Notes: generated from the sequence alone by a model not told the origin. Positions 1 to 10,275 are shown, counted from the first letter of the stretch. The stretch: 64,000 bases of DNA from Ascarosepion bandense (GCA_037127315.1 JBBBDQ010001688.1:3369501-3433500); one strand, 5' to 3'. Numbers and translations: made by a program.

Positions 1-132
1 AGAGAGATAGAAACAGATTTGATTTTGTTTTGAAATTAACCTCTCTTGTGTTCCAACAGCTTGAGAGTAGAAAAGAGGGCAAGAATAGATTAGAACTCCA
101 CTACTATGAATAAAAAGCGATTCCGATTAATT

Positions 133-440
133 GAGTTCAGTAATATATCGACTCGGAACGATAAATCGCAGAACTGAGTTCGAATTCCAGTTGAATCCCT
201 TGCATTCATTTATGTACAAATATCCTTGGGAAAGGTATTAATTCGTTTCTTCCTTCCAGTCATGGGTAAAAAAATAGGACAGATTGGGTTCTATAGCATT
301 GGTCAGCAACCAGTCTACCGCAGAAAGCAATTGCAACCTACTACGGGATAATCTTATGCCCAGTCAGTCATGTCTCTTTCGAGACATGATCGCTCAAAGC
401 GTGTATCACGTATGACACTTGACTGATTGAATATACTTAT
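133..440 (+). mobile_element. SINE-1 copy (tRNA-derived SINE)
   Basis: One of about a dozen copies of the same roughly 310-bp repeat in this window. The head carries a tRNA-like promoter (B box GTTCGAATTCC near 179; the A box is decayed here but reads TGGTGCAGTGG in the copy at 26 kb). The body has a conserved hairpin CATGTCTC-TTTC-GAGACATG at about 369-388. The tail ends in an ACTGACTGA-like repeat. Such elements are transcribed by RNA polymerase III and moved by a partner LINE; they encode no protein. The relation to described octopus SINEs was not checked. Confidence 0.8.
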
Positions 441-766
441 ACTCAAACTTATTCCTAAGTTGTGTATATGACAGTGGTTTAGTATGTAAGTGAAGACGCT
501 GTTTGAGTTTGAACCCCTTCTACCCAGTTGTACGATCTTCTATAATACATGAGGTAATGAATAAATAGAGTAAAATGAATCTACGGTAGACGCCATTATA
601 TAACCTTGATTTATCAGCATTGAAAGTCACATAGATAACATTCAAACGAGATTTCGTTCAGTTTGTTGAATGACATTCGTCGAGTAGAAGAAGTACAATT
701 TTTTTATGACCACTATTTTAACTGAAAAAAAATCCCTTTTATTTTAATTTCCATTTCATTCTATTT
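441..766. other. No recognised feature
   Basis: AT-rich spacer between the first SINE and the hAT-type MITE. I see no open frame, promoter or repeat that I can name. Confidence 0.5.
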
Positions 767-1316
767 CAGGGGTCGACAACCTTTTAGAGAGTTAGGGCCA
801 AAAAACTATGTAGAATCATGGAGGAAGGCCAAACAGGTATGGCTCTAGTGTCATTCGGAAGAACCATGTTAGATATATTATTGAAATTTTCTATGTGTTT
901 GAAAAAACAAGGATTCAATATAATTTAATAGGTGACAGAGATTTTGTTAAAAAATATTACATCTTAAAAATAAACGTTTCATAAATCAGTACTGAAAAAT
1001 CCATTAAAATCTATTGAAAACACTATTTTATATTCATTTAAAAGCGCCCGCTCACGATAGCAATTTCACAGAAAAAATGAGAACGAGAGCGTACGCTAAT
1101 TTTGGCGATCCCTACAAATAAAAAATAAAAGTAAAACACATTCTTCAGGTAAAAAGAAATAATTTTTAAACTTTCGACGCAATATATTCAGACTATCAAC
1201 TGTCACTTTGGTTTGGTTTACCTATATTTATATCGTATCCAGAGTAAGGTAGCAGGCCAGAGAAGATTCATTCGAGGGCCGGATGTGGCCCGCAGACCGG
1301 GGGTTGTCGACCGCTG
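767..1316. mobile_element. Non-autonomous hAT-type DNA transposon (MITE)
   Basis: The ends are inverted repeats of the hAT kind: CAGGGGTCGACAACC on the left, and CAGCGGTCGACAACC when the right end is read on the other strand. The flanks give an 8-bp target duplication with one mismatch, TTCTATTT (759-766) and TTCTTTTT (1317-1324). Eight-base duplications and CAG-GGTCG-CAACC termini are hallmarks of the hAT superfamily. The 550-bp interior has no transposase frame, so it would need a transposase from elsewhere. Confidence 0.85.
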
Positions 1317-1490
1317 TTCTTTTTCATAAACAAAGATTATCTCTTCTGAGTGACAGCTGAGCTACTATCTCGAAGGGCACTTATAAGTGGCCGGTGATAT
1401 GTGCAAATTCTACGTTGCTTTCGAATTCGAAATTTATGAAGCTGTCTATTTTTTGAGTGTATAACATGGTCGGCTCGTTCAACTTCCGCC

Positions 1491-1690
1491 ATTGGAGTAG
1501 ATAGACTAAATTATCGCCCGGTTCACACTCCACCCATATCTATTGAACAGGTGAAGAAGCTCATCCCTTGTTCCCAGTTTGGGATGTGGTTCTCGGCTTT
1601 CTCTTTTCCAATCATTTTACTCTTAAGTAGCCCCATGCACATCAGTGGCGTCACCGCCTTGCTTCGGGTGATATGATTAAAAAAAATGTC
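1491..1690 (+). mobile_element. Family-T element ending in the LINE-A tail
   Basis: This contains a body also found twice in tandem at 61.4-61.75 kb, followed by the about 60-bp tail with the words GTAGCCCC, CATCAGTGGCG and ATGATTAAAA that ends LINE-A copies. Non-autonomous elements often borrow a LINE 3' tail so that LINE reverse transcriptase will copy them; that reading is inference. The element abuts the truncated protease end of the Gypsy remnant on its right. Confidence 0.65.
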
Positions 1691-1699
1691 TGTAAATTT

Positions 1700-2812
1700 A
1701 TAATTGTTAAGTCTGACCCCGAATCCAATTGCAATTTGATCTTCTTATTCAATATTTCCAGTTCTACATATTTTCTCATATTTTCCTTGTTTTCATCCTC
1801 CACTCTAGTAGATCTTACCCTACTAGGTTGGTTTTGGTTTCTGCATACCGTTGCTTTGTCACTCATCTTACCACACGCTCGGCAATTTTTGTACTTGAAA
1901 AGACAATCTTTAAACCAATGCCATCCACTACATCTGTAACATGCAGAAGTGGGGGCTTGTTTTTTATTGGATTCTTGTCAAACGTAATTTTGTATCTCTT
2001 TTCTTCGTCATTATATTCTTCTTTTCTTTTGGGAGGGTACAAACGTGAATTTCTTTTTACCTTACGAATGTGCGCGATTCCTGACTCTTCAATGTCCTTG
2101 CTATCTTTCTTTATACTGAGGCAATTCTGGCAATCCTCTGACACTTTTTGTAGTGTTAGACCTGGCTCGTTTTGAAGTTTGGTCAGCATTCGTTTTCTCA
2201 TTTCGCTGTCTTTAGCAGCAACTAGTCCTTGGACATATATGAGACACTTGAAATTGTCTGGGGTTAGCTCCGACAATTTAAAATCGTCATAGTGTTTGTT
2301 AACGATAGCTGCAAATGTAGAATAGTCCTCGTTTTAGTCTTGTTTTAGATTAAGGCATTTCCACCTTATATGGAACAAGAAGATTTTTGCGCTAAACAGT
2401 CCGTGAGGCTGTCATTGCCTCGTCGCACGTTAAATGGTTCGTCTTTTTTAGGAGAATATAATCTACGAACTTATTGTGTTCGTCCGCATCTAATTTTCTG
2501 AGTAAAAGCCTTAGTTTTTTTCTTTTCAATCCAGTACTGGCAGTCGATATTAAAAATATCTTCATATCGCCTGTAGCATTCTCCAAAATTTTTGTCTTCC
2601 CCAATTGAGTATTTAAAAGTTTCAATAGCGTTCCACACTGCATCTTGCAAAAACGTCTCTTTTTCAGTGTTCCTTTCTAGTTCTGTACTTGTTAATTTCA
2701 ATAATAGTTCTTGTAACTGTGATTGTCTTTCTTCATTTGCTTTTTGCATTTCTAAATGTCTTTCTTCGCTTCTCTTAATGATTTCCAGTATTCCTTTCTG
2801 AAATTTCTCCAT
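1700..2812 (-). pseudogene. Gypsy-type retrotransposon gag/protease remnant (Gypsy-2)
   Basis: Read from 2812 downwards this is a gag polyprotein: a glutamine- and glutamate-rich N-terminus (start ATG at 2812), a capsid-like segment with DEHNKFVDYIL and LTPDNFKCLIYVQGL, a zinc knuckle CYRC-SGWH-WFKDC read in a frame between the two longest ORFs, a second knuckle that has lost its histidine, and the start of an aspartic protease with LDSGSDLTIIN. This order is that of Ty3/Gypsy elements related to K02A2.6-like polyproteins. The frame is broken by at least one stop near 2336 and by frameshifts near 1900 and 2500. The protease ends a few codons after its active site at the family-T insertion, and nothing of RT remains here. 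Dead. Confidence 0.8.
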
Positions 2813-3116
2813 GATTGGCTTTTTCGATTCCGTGAAGGGTTTGGAGTTTTTAGCTATTGCTTTTCAGCAATTCATTTCGACAGTTTCTTTCCTTCTATCT
2901 TTCTGTAATAGTGTCACCAAATTATTTGTGGTCGACTTGTTGTTCGAATCATCATAGCGAACTTTGTTAAAATGATTCAAGGTAAGTTCATCACAAATTT
3001 GTTGTGCGACTTATGTACGAATTTAATTTTCTAATTTGTTGTTGGCGACTCCTCTTATATGAGTTTCGAGATCCTCGACGCTAATTTCTTGTTCCTTTGA
3101 TGTTATACGTGAGTAT

Positions 3117-3136
3117 GTGTTCTTTTGTCGCCAATT
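3117..3136 (-). promoter_or_regulatory. Probable primer binding site of Gypsy-2
   Basis: Directly downstream of the LTR end CCACAACA the minus strand reads AATTGGCGACAAAAG. TTGGCGAC-type sequences follow the 5' LTR in several Gypsy elements. The primer tRNA is not identified. Confidence 0.45.
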
Positions 3137-3491
3137 TGTTGTGGATTCTTGTTAAGAAATCGCACAAAATAATAAATAACAAAAGCAGATATGGAGATAG
3201 AAAATTTAAGTTATATTTAACAAAAATATACAAACTGGAACACGAGTTAGTCAATTCAGGAATACTAGGAATACTGTTAGTAGGAATCAATATATACAAT
3301 CTTGTAGTGAAGAAGTATGTCTGGGTAATGAGTCTATATTCAAAGCACTCCAACTTAATATGCACCGACTTACTGACCAACTAACTCCTTACTAACTCTC
3401 TAACAACCACTGCCGTTCTCTGTATAGGCAGAATTATATGTACACATCAGGCGAGTCCATTTTTATGTACAAAAAGGAGTGATCCCCAACA
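3137..3491 (-). mobile_element. 5' LTR of Gypsy-2 (family LTR-M)
   Basis: On the minus strand it begins TGTTGGGG and ends CCACAACA, so it has TG...CA borders and lies 5' of the gag remnant. The word AATGGACTCG close to its start recurs in the LTR-like segments at 7.6-8.4, 27.4, 31.8 and 37.3 kb (with small changes), which defines one LTR group. An LTR carries the promoter and polyadenylation signal of the element. No second LTR is paired with it in the window. Confidence 0.72.
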
Positions 3492-3555
3492 CTTTTTCAT
3501 CCTAAAATACAGTTGTCATCAGTTTCTTCTAAATAAACTTCGAATTTGAAGGAAA

Positions 3556-3619
<64 letters not shown>

Positions 3620-3629
3620 CGTCTGTTCA

Positions 3630-3688
<59 letters not shown>
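3556..3688. repeat. (ATCT)n microsatellite with one interruption
   Basis: Two long ATCT runs are separated by CGTCTGTTCAT near 3620. A very similar interruption occurs in the array at 21.5 kb. Confidence 0.97.
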
Positions 3689-3689
3689 T

Positions 3690-4078
3690 TGCAGATATTC
3701 AGGGTAACATGTAGGGCTTTACCGTTCTTATCGAGAGCCTGGTATATATACTCAGTGATGGTCGTTCGCATATCCGCAGTAGACCTGGTGAAGCAAAAAC
3801 CATACAGTTTGTCAGAGAAGAAACTATGGGCTGTGAGATGTTGAACCACTTCGGCATTCATAATAGCCTCAAACACTTTGCCAAAAATCAGTAGGAGTCT
3901 GATAGGGCGATAATTAGAGGGGTCTGAGGGTTCTCCAGAATTCTTAAATGCATGAAGCAGGCAGGAAAGCAAGAAGTAGAGAGGCAATAGTTGTAGAGTT
4001 TAGAAAGGACAGTGGAGAGTTCAGTGGCACATTTCTTCAGGACAATGATTGAAATTCTCTCGCCTCCGCTCGCTTTAT
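3690..4078 (-). pseudogene. LINE reverse transcriptase fragment
   Basis: The minus strand encodes the fingers region of a non-LTR reverse transcriptase: VLKKCATELSTVLSKLYN, then SGEPSDPSNYRPI, then GKVFEAIMNAEVVQHL and a degenerate STAD motif, ending with VTLNIC where motif A (the first catalytic aspartate) would start. NYRPISLL-like and FGKVFEA-like motifs are typical of Jockey/CR1-like LINEs. There is a frameshift near 3950. Both ends are cut by microsatellites, (ATCT)n on one side and (AC)n on the other, so this is an internal scrap. It probably belongs to LINE-A, but the segments do not overlap. Confidence 0.8.
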
Positions 4079-4083
4079 GGGTA

Positions 4084-4084
<1 letters not shown>

Positions 4085-4157
<73 letters not shown>

Positions 4158-4158
4158 T
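4085..4158. repeat. (AC)n followed by (AT)n
   Basis: About 28 AC units run into about 9 TA units. Open frames through this stretch are low-complexity artefacts. Confidence 0.97.
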
Positions 4159-4332
4159 TCCATCATGTGACTCTCATGCTGAGAGAGACAATAGTGAGGA
4201 AGCGTCGGCCCAATTCATTCTCTTTACTACCAGTTGTTAAACTTTATTACGAGTTATGAAAGTTCTTGTCGCATGTTTACTCTTTAACAGTACCTTATTA
4301 TTCCATTTTATGTAATAATTATGTCTTCGAGT

Positions 4333-4335
<3 letters not shown>

Positions 4336-4377
<42 letters not shown>

Positions 4378-4414
4378 TCTATTATAATAAAGACCGTTGT
4401 ATATATATATATAT
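4336..4414. repeat. (TA)n microsatellites
   Basis: TA runs at about 4336-4374 and 4399-4414, separated by a short unique stretch. Confidence 0.95.
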
Positions 4415-4416
4415 AA

Positions 4417-4627
4417 TTAATTATTACTTTAGAACATGTGCAAGCTACAAACTTCTACAAAACTGTACATTTGCTTTCGAAATTGAAAGAACAATCATCA
4501 GGTAGTTAATAATGATGGTAATTATTAACTACCTGATGAGACATTTTGTTCTTTCAATGTCGAAACAAAATGTACAGTTTTTTTTGTAGTAGGTTTTAGT
4601 TTGCACACGTTCTAAAGTAATAATTAA
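4417..4627. repeat. Long inverted repeat (foldback)
   Basis: The left arm (4417-4510) and right arm (4523-4627) are near reverse complements around a loop of about 12 bases. Matching words include TTAATTATTACTTTAGAAC and its complement at the far end, and AGGTAGTTAATA/TATTAACTACCT next to the loop. Small indels distinguish the arms. It could be a foldback MITE or an inverted duplication. No coding capacity. Confidence 0.85.
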
Positions 4628-4726
4628 TAATAAATATTCATCACTTTTGTTATTGAGCAATGTTTTAAATTAATGTCTTAAACGTTATAATTATTTCCTT
4701 CGTTCTTTTTCATTTGGATATATAAG

Positions 4727-5060
4727 AATTAAGACAGACACGTTATTCCATGGTTAAGTGCAACATATAATCAAAGAGAACGCGTGCTCTTTGATTATAT
4801 GTTGCGTGTGTATATTTGCTTATGTATGTATGTGTGTGTATTTGCCTAACTGATATAATGATGATTTTTTTCTTTAATTTTTCACTTTTAAGGGAGCGAT
4901 TTTATTTTTATTTTTATTTCTGTTTTTTTTTGGGGGGTCTTTATTTGTGAATTTCATTCGTGTAAAATCTTCTGTACAATAAAGACGGAAGCTGATGATG
5001 GTTCGCCTGAAATAGGCCCACACTTTCGCTTAACCATGGAATAACGTGCCTGTCTTAATT
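4727..5060. mobile_element. Element P: 334-bp repeat with 32-bp terminal inverted repeats
   Basis: The ends match as inverted repeats over 32 bases with one mismatch (inner word CACGTTATTCCATGG). A shorter relative lies at 18.37-18.48 kb, and both loci share the following flank up to a (TA)n run, so the repeat unit extends beyond the inverted ends. It contains a 19-bp perfect hairpin and, at 4992-5012, a weak hammerhead-like core (CTGATGA ... GAAA) whose stem II is only about 3 bp. Class not determined. Confidence 0.65.
4760..4805. repeat. Perfect 19-bp hairpin inside element P
   Basis: Arms 4760-4778 and 4787-4805 are exact reverse complements with an 8-base loop AACGCGTG. It lies just inside the left terminal inverted repeat. 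Confidence 0.9.
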
Positions 5061-5322
5061 TTTACATATATTTGCCCTATATGTATTTATATACATATAT
5101 ATTTAGAGCTTTCCTAAAGAGTTATCCTACCACTTTATGTACAGGGTGCTCTTTTGGATTTTTCTATATCTACAAAGCATATATATATATATAATTCCAG
5201 GTGAAGAGGACTCAGGTTTTTTTTTTATTTTGAGTGCTCTGGCGTTCATTTTATTAAAAACAGCGCTCAGTATAATGAGTATCATAGAGCTTAATAAAAT
5301 TATATAGTTATGTATCAATTGT

Positions 5323-5379
5323 ACATTGCGACATGGAAATTTCTATGTTTCGAGAGAGGTTCTCATCATCAGGCAATGT
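5323..5379 (-). ncRNA. Hammerhead ribozyme motif, all three stems present
   Basis: On the minus strand: stem I is a 7-bp perfect pairing (5373-5379 with 5323-5329). The core is CTGATGA (5366-5372). Stem II is GAGA/TCTC after one bulged U, followed by GAAA (5348-5351). Stem III is ACAU/AUGU closing a longer hairpin, and GUC is the expected cleavage triplet with C17 at 5330. These are the invariant parts of the hammerhead. It lies about 180 bp upstream of, and antisense to, a Penelope-like remnant. Penelope-like elements are known to carry hammerheads. Folding was by eye; activity is untested. Confidence 0.72.
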
Positions 5380-5559
5380 CGATGTCGTTGTGCAGATGAT
5401 TTATATTTAAATGTCAAAACTTTTGGTTTGCTGTGAATGTAGAGTATTCATGAAATCGGATAAAACGGCTAATTTTTACAAAATAACAAAATATAATACG
5501 CTAATCATGAAAAACCTGACAAAAAACTATAAAAGGTGATAGGAATAAAATGAACTTAG

Positions 5560-7330
5560 TTGATAGTAAAAAAATCACAGATAAATTAAAAATAGGCAAC
5601 AGAAAAGCAAAACTCAATACAGGGTAGTGCTACATAACAATAAAAGATCATAAGGCAAACTTCAGTATGAATCCCACCACAAGAATGATAAATCCCACCA
5701 GACCAGAGATCGGAAAAATTAGTAAGAACAGTTTAGAAAGAATCATGAAACAAATCAAGGAATCCTTGGAATTAAGATTATGGAAAGACACCACAGATGT
5801 AACAAATTGGTTTTCATAATAGAAAAGAAAAAAGAAAAAAAACAATTGCTCTTTTATCCAATTTGATATCGAAGAATGCTATCCATCGATATCAAAGGAA
5901 CTATTTGTTACACCCCTGGAATTCGCCACTCTTTACGCGGATATAACGGAGGAGCAGAAAATAATAATAATGAAGGCAAAAACATCTGTGCTCATTCATA
6001 AAGAACAGTGGAAAAAATTAATTCCAACGAGAACAATTTTGATATTACCATGGGATCGATGGATTCTGCAGAATCTTCAAATCTAGTAGGATTAATAATA
6101 TCATATAATCTCACAGCCTATAAGGAAGTAAATACTAAAGACATTGGACTTTATAGAGATGACGGACTTATAATAATAAGAAATACCACAAATTTCAAAA
6201 TAGATAGAGTTAGAAAAATGATACACAAAGAGTTTAAGTCTTAATTTAAAAGTAACTATTAGAACTAAGATAAAAAAGTAGATTTCCTCGATGTAACTTT
6301 GGATCTAGAGAAAAATATACACCAACCATACAAAAAACCAAATACCTATCCTTTATACATCTACCCCCCCTTCTATCATCAAACATATACCCTCATCAAT
6401 AGAATACGGAATTAGTAGAAACTCAGCTAATGAGGAAGTGTTTAATAAGCATAGCAATTTTTATAATACTGCATTAAAAAACAGTGGATACAAAAACCCA
6501 AATATTAAATATGTAAACAATAAAAGTAACCCTCGAATAAAAACTAGAAATAGGAAAATCATCTGATACAAACGCCCTTTCAACCAGATGACTAATGGTA
6601 AATAGGGGAAAAGATTCCTCGAGTTAATTAAGAAACACTTTCCCCCAAAAATGTACTAAGTAAGATCTTTAATAAAAACACTATAAAATTAAGTTACAGC
6701 TGTATGAATAATCGAGAAAAAATTATAAAAAACCACAATAATAATATTTTAAAAAATCAACAAAATCAATAAAAACAACCAGCCAACAGAAAATAAGAAT
6801 TTAGACAATAAAAAATGTAATTGTAAAAATCCCATAGACTGTCCGTTAGAAAACAGGTGCTTGACGGAATCAATAATCTATCAATGCGAAATATCATCAA
6901 AGGAAAACCCAAATAATATAAAAGCTTATATAGGAAGTACTAAAAACACTCTAAAGTAGCGAATTTACCAGCACATCTCTTCATTTAATAATAACAAATG
7001 CAGAAATAGAACATCCCCATGAAAATATCATTGGCACCTAAAGGAAAAAAAAACAAAACAAAAAAAAAAACACCCACAATAAAGTGGAAAATTTTAAAAG
7101 AAGCTAAAACATGTAAGTCCTTAAATGAACCATGTTCATTATGTTTATATGAAAAAGTATTTATTATTAAATCCCTTGAGAATAAAAATTTATTAAGTAA
7201 ACGCAACGAAATTAATGTCATATGTAGACATTGTAAATTATTCACATTAGAAAATGGATAAAACCTAAATGAAATAACAGGCATATAACCAACAAGTACA
7301 TAAGTAAAAATAATCACTGACAAACTAGAT
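5560..7330 (+). pseudogene. Penelope-like RT/GIY-YIG retroelement, decayed (PLE-alpha)
   Basis: Across three frames the segment shows ITIKDHK and RMINPTRPEIGKIS (about 5640-5720), CSFIQFDIEECYPSIS (RT motif A, about 5850-5900), FDITMGSMDSAE (motif B, 6041), GLYRDDGL (catalytic box, about 6147-6170), a cysteine cluster CNCKNPIDCPLENRC (about 6818) and a GIY-YIG-like IIYQ...AYIGSTK (about 6870-6945), then NLLSKRNEI near the end. An RT followed by a GIY-YIG nuclease is the layout of Penelope-like elements. The YRDD box and the cysteine pattern set this family apart from PLE-gamma at 58-60 kb. Many stops and frameshifts; dead. A sister copy lies at 18.9-19.6 kb. Confidence 0.75.
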
Positions 7331-7604
7331 AAAGATAAATTGGAACACAGAATATGTTTTTGAAATAAATCTTCTCTTTTTATAAAAAAACTTTACAACA
7401 AATAAATAGACAAAAAAATTATATTTTAGATTTTTAAAAAATCTTTTCTTTTCTAAAAAACTTTAAAGCAAATAAACAAATAGTCTAAAAATGATAAGTA
7501 AGTAAAAGAATCTAGGATTGGTACTCAATGAGGATATCACATGAAAGGTAATAAAACTGACGGGAAAGAAGGGAAAATGATAAGATCAGATTAATGACAG
7601 GTTA

Positions 7605-7720
7605 ACCATTAAGGAGGAAAAACAAACAAGGGAAGAGATATTGAGATAGAAAAATAGGTTATATTGAACGTAAAGATACAAACTGGAACACAGGTTAGTA
7701 ATCCAGGAATACGATTAGTA

Positions 7721-7767
<47 letters not shown>

Positions 7768-8015
7768 TCTTTGAAGTGAAACTGTGCTAGAAGTAGTATA
7801 TCCTTGTAACATTATTCTGGCTTGTGGGAGCTCAGAGCTACTATGTCTACTGACGCGTTATTCTCTGTGTAACTTCGGTATCTCTCGGTAACTTACGGAC
7901 CTCTTACGGTACTCGTACGGTTCTCCAACGGATCTCACGTATCTCACTATGGCAGGAGTATATGTATACTCAAATCGAGTCCATTATCATAGAAAAAAGG
8001 GGAGATTTCACAAAA
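7605..8015 (-). mobile_element. LTR-M family LTR, left end diverged
   Basis: The segment shares long stretches with the LTRs at 3.1 and 31.8 kb, in particular the part around 7650-7715 and the words AATGGACTCG and GAGTATAC near its minus-strand start at about 8015. A (TA)n run (7724-7765) has expanded inside it. It interrupts a LINE-C fragment that continues on its right. No clear target duplication was found. Confidence 0.55.
7724..7765. repeat. (TA)n microsatellite inside an LTR
   Basis: About 20 TA units. Confidence 0.96.
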
Positions 8016-8155
8016 ATAGGTCTCCACAATTTCCTAGTCATTGTACCTCTTTTGTATTTGTTCTCTCCTAAAACTTGTTTCGCTATCCATTTACTCAAGC
8101 TTTCTAGGTTGATTATGTGCTGTTTTCTTCTGTTCTGTGAATAACCAATTGTTAT
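8012..8155 (-). pseudogene. LINE-C fragment, C-terminal region
   Basis: The minus strand reads QNRRKQHIINLESLSKWIAKQV and then TRKLWRPI. This matches the pattern GKR-RGRQRITYL-SL-W and R-LWR-MI at the C-terminus of an RTE/CFDP2-like endonuclease-RT LINE. Other pieces of the same family are at 8.4, 22.9, 31.3-32.7 and 50.5 kb. The fragment is interrupted by LTR sequence on both sides. Confidence 0.6.
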
Positions 8156-8390
8156 GACCGAAGGGCCATAGGAAGATAACACTGACACCGATATAAGGTT
8201 GAATAGTATATTCTCGGTAAACGTAGTACAAAGGTAAACGTGGACTGGAGAGTACTTTCTCTCGCAGGCGTCCTGACTCACTCATTCACTCACTTTGTGG
8301 CTAATACTCAGTGACCCCACTCAGAATTGGTAGCCGTATTATAAAGGTGTGGACGAGTCCATTTTTAGGTAGGTCCGCTCAATACAAATT
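8156..8390 (-). mobile_element. LTR-like fragment between LINE-C pieces
   Basis: Its right end carries AATGGACTCG in the orientation of the LTR-M group, and it separates two parts of a LINE-C copy. It is too diverged to give exact ends. Confidence 0.4.
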
Positions 8391-8394
8391 TACC

Positions 8395-8610
8395 AATGTC
8401 TTTTATCTTATTATGCCCTAGAAATTTCAAATACTTCCTTATGATTCTAAATATAATTGATCCTTTTTATTTCCAGTTTCTCTAATTCTTCGTCGTTACT
8501 CACAAGTTTGGTCCAGGGTATTCTCAGCATCCTTCTGTAGAACGACATTTATATAACTTCAAGTCTCTTCTTCATCTGTGATGAGACTGTAAAGCTTTTA
8601 TATAGAAGAA
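8395..8610 (-). pseudogene. LINE-C fragment (QMKKRLE region)
   Basis: The minus strand encodes SSQMKKRLEVI-MSFYRRMLRI and WTKLVSNDE. This is the conserved stretch after the RT domain in endonuclease-RT LINEs (family pattern: KRLEA-EMWFLRRMLRI-WT-RVSNEEVL). Several stops. Upstream and in line with the piece at 8.0-8.15 kb, so they are probably one copy split by an LTR. Confidence 0.68.
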
Positions 8611-8799
8611 TGATATTATACAACAAAAAAAAAAAGGAAAAAAAAAGAAGAGCTCCAGGATAATTTTCTTTGGTCTCTGACGCTGACCATTTTAGAAGAC
8701 CGAATCCATATTTGGTAAAACTCAGAAATTCACGAGCAGAAAAAAATATCCTCTACATTTCCTGATTTTGTGAAAACCTGCAAAATGATATGAAAACTT

Positions 8800-9020
8800 G
8801 ACCCTAGTTCGTTCCTCACCACCCTGTATATCCTTTCCTTTCTCTCCACCTCTGCAACTGTCATCACACCTGTATTTCCTCCATTTTCTTGCTCCTTTCT
8901 AAATGGTTTGTCCTTCTCGTCACTCTCTTTTATCTAGTGCTTTTATTCTTATGTAGCCCCCCACCCTGCACATCAATGGCATTACCGCCTTGCTCGGAGT
9001 GATATGATTAAAAAAAATGT
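8800..9020 (+). mobile_element. LINE-A 3' UTR and tail
   Basis: A pyrimidine-rich stretch followed by the tail words GTAGCCCC, TGCACATCAATGGC, CCTTGCTCGGAGTG and ATGATTAAAA. This is the same ending as the LINE-A copy at 11.8 kb, so it is a strongly 5'-truncated LINE-A insertion without coding sequence. Confidence 0.6.
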
Positions 9021-9829
9021 CCGACGGTTTTAAGTGATAAAAACCAGTTTTGATTTGATGAATGATTCAAATAACCGCTAGTATTCATAAAAAGATTCCA
9101 GTTTTAGATTGGAAATCGGTATTTAATTAATTAATTAACACATTTTACTTCTAAGAGAAAGTAAAACATTTTGATTGTCGCTTTTGGCTGAAGGCTTTTC
9201 ACACATTAAAAAGAATTAAACCAAATAATTTTTAATTAAGAAAACAATTAAATTCGTGGCCGCCATCATTTCTTTGTGATTGATTACATATTTTAATAAG
9301 ATAAAATTGCGCAGAAACGTACAGTGTTAATGACGAGGTTTAACTAAAAACTTGAGTCATTGTGTTTTAGATTTTAGAATATTCAAGAGATGTAGACAAC
9401 ATTATACACATGCATCCAAATTTTTCAAAGTTCGTCCACATTCTTTCTTGTTAATAATAATATATTTCCTTTTCATTTGTATTTATTTAATCTTTTTTAA
9501 GTTTGTTTTTCATTGAAAAATCAATTGTACTTCTTTTCTCTTCATTTTGTTGGACTGTTTGAGTTTTTTTTTATTTACTTATACCTTTAAAATGATTCAT
9601 TTTGAAACATTTTTCAGATTTCTTTTTTCTATACCGGATGTTTTTTTTTTCATTGATGATGATATTCACATGAAGTCCACATTATTCTATTCCTTTTCTT
9701 TATAGCCGATGTAACCATTTCGTTTACCAGATCCGTAATTTTTAGTTCCATTATATTTTCCTATTATTATTGCTGAACAAATACAAAACACAGTTTTACT
9801 GACTACTTTCCAAATTGTAAAAGCATTGC
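9021..9829. other. No recognised feature
   Basis: AT-rich DNA with short T-runs and TTAATTAA repeats. No frame or repeat that I can name. Confidence 0.5.
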
Positions 9830-10078
9830 CAATAATCCTCGTTTTGAAAGTAGTTTACCAATTTCATTTGGACCAAATCTTCGATTTCAGTTTTTCTTAA
9901 ATTCAAAATGTTTAGCGTCCTGCTTTAAGCGAAGAACATATTCGGTTATTGGTTTATTCACTTTTTGAGGAATATTCATAAACTTCGATTTCCCTGGATT
10001 CATTGCATTTTTCTTGGCTGCTATATTTTGACTTTTACTTGTCAAACATCGTTTCCTCCAAATGTCTTGGGTGTGCAA
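9830..10078 (-). pseudogene. Gypsy-type gag fragment
   Basis: A short minus-strand frame contains KFMNIPQKVNKPITEYVLRL followed by AKHFEFKK. The arrangement fits the capsid region of Gypsy gag proteins, where an Y-LRL-A--C-F pattern is common. Nothing else of the element is attached. Confidence 0.45.
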
Positions 10079-10104
10079 TTGTTTGATAATTTTATAATGA
10101 CTTC

Positions 10105-10275
10105 ACAACCAGTAATTGCCAAAAAGTGGCCCGTTTACAGTATTTACATTATTCGGACTATTGTCCTCATGTTTTTTGTCATTTATAGGACGTTTCGGCC
10201 GTTGTACGCTCTGGCCTTCTTCAGCTGCTAGGAATTTCGAACCGAACCCTATCATTACAATCACTGGAGTATATC
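10105..10275 (-). mobile_element. SINE-2, 5'-truncated, with hammerhead motif
   Basis: The 3' two thirds of SINE-2, antisense. It includes the hammerhead core at 10193-10224: CTGAAGA, stem II GGCC/GGCC, GAAA. It joins head-to-head to a second partial copy at 10277. The family is described at 24.7 kb. Confidence 0.75.

Noticed and set aside
4049..4505. Open frames over (AC)n and (TA)n runs
   Set aside because: Low-complexity translations (HTHT, IYIY) without other support.
4992..5012. Hammerhead call inside element P
   Set aside because: Core and GAAA are present but stem II would be about 3 bp with a 2-base loop and stem I and III do not pair clearly; reported only as hammerhead-like in the element entry.
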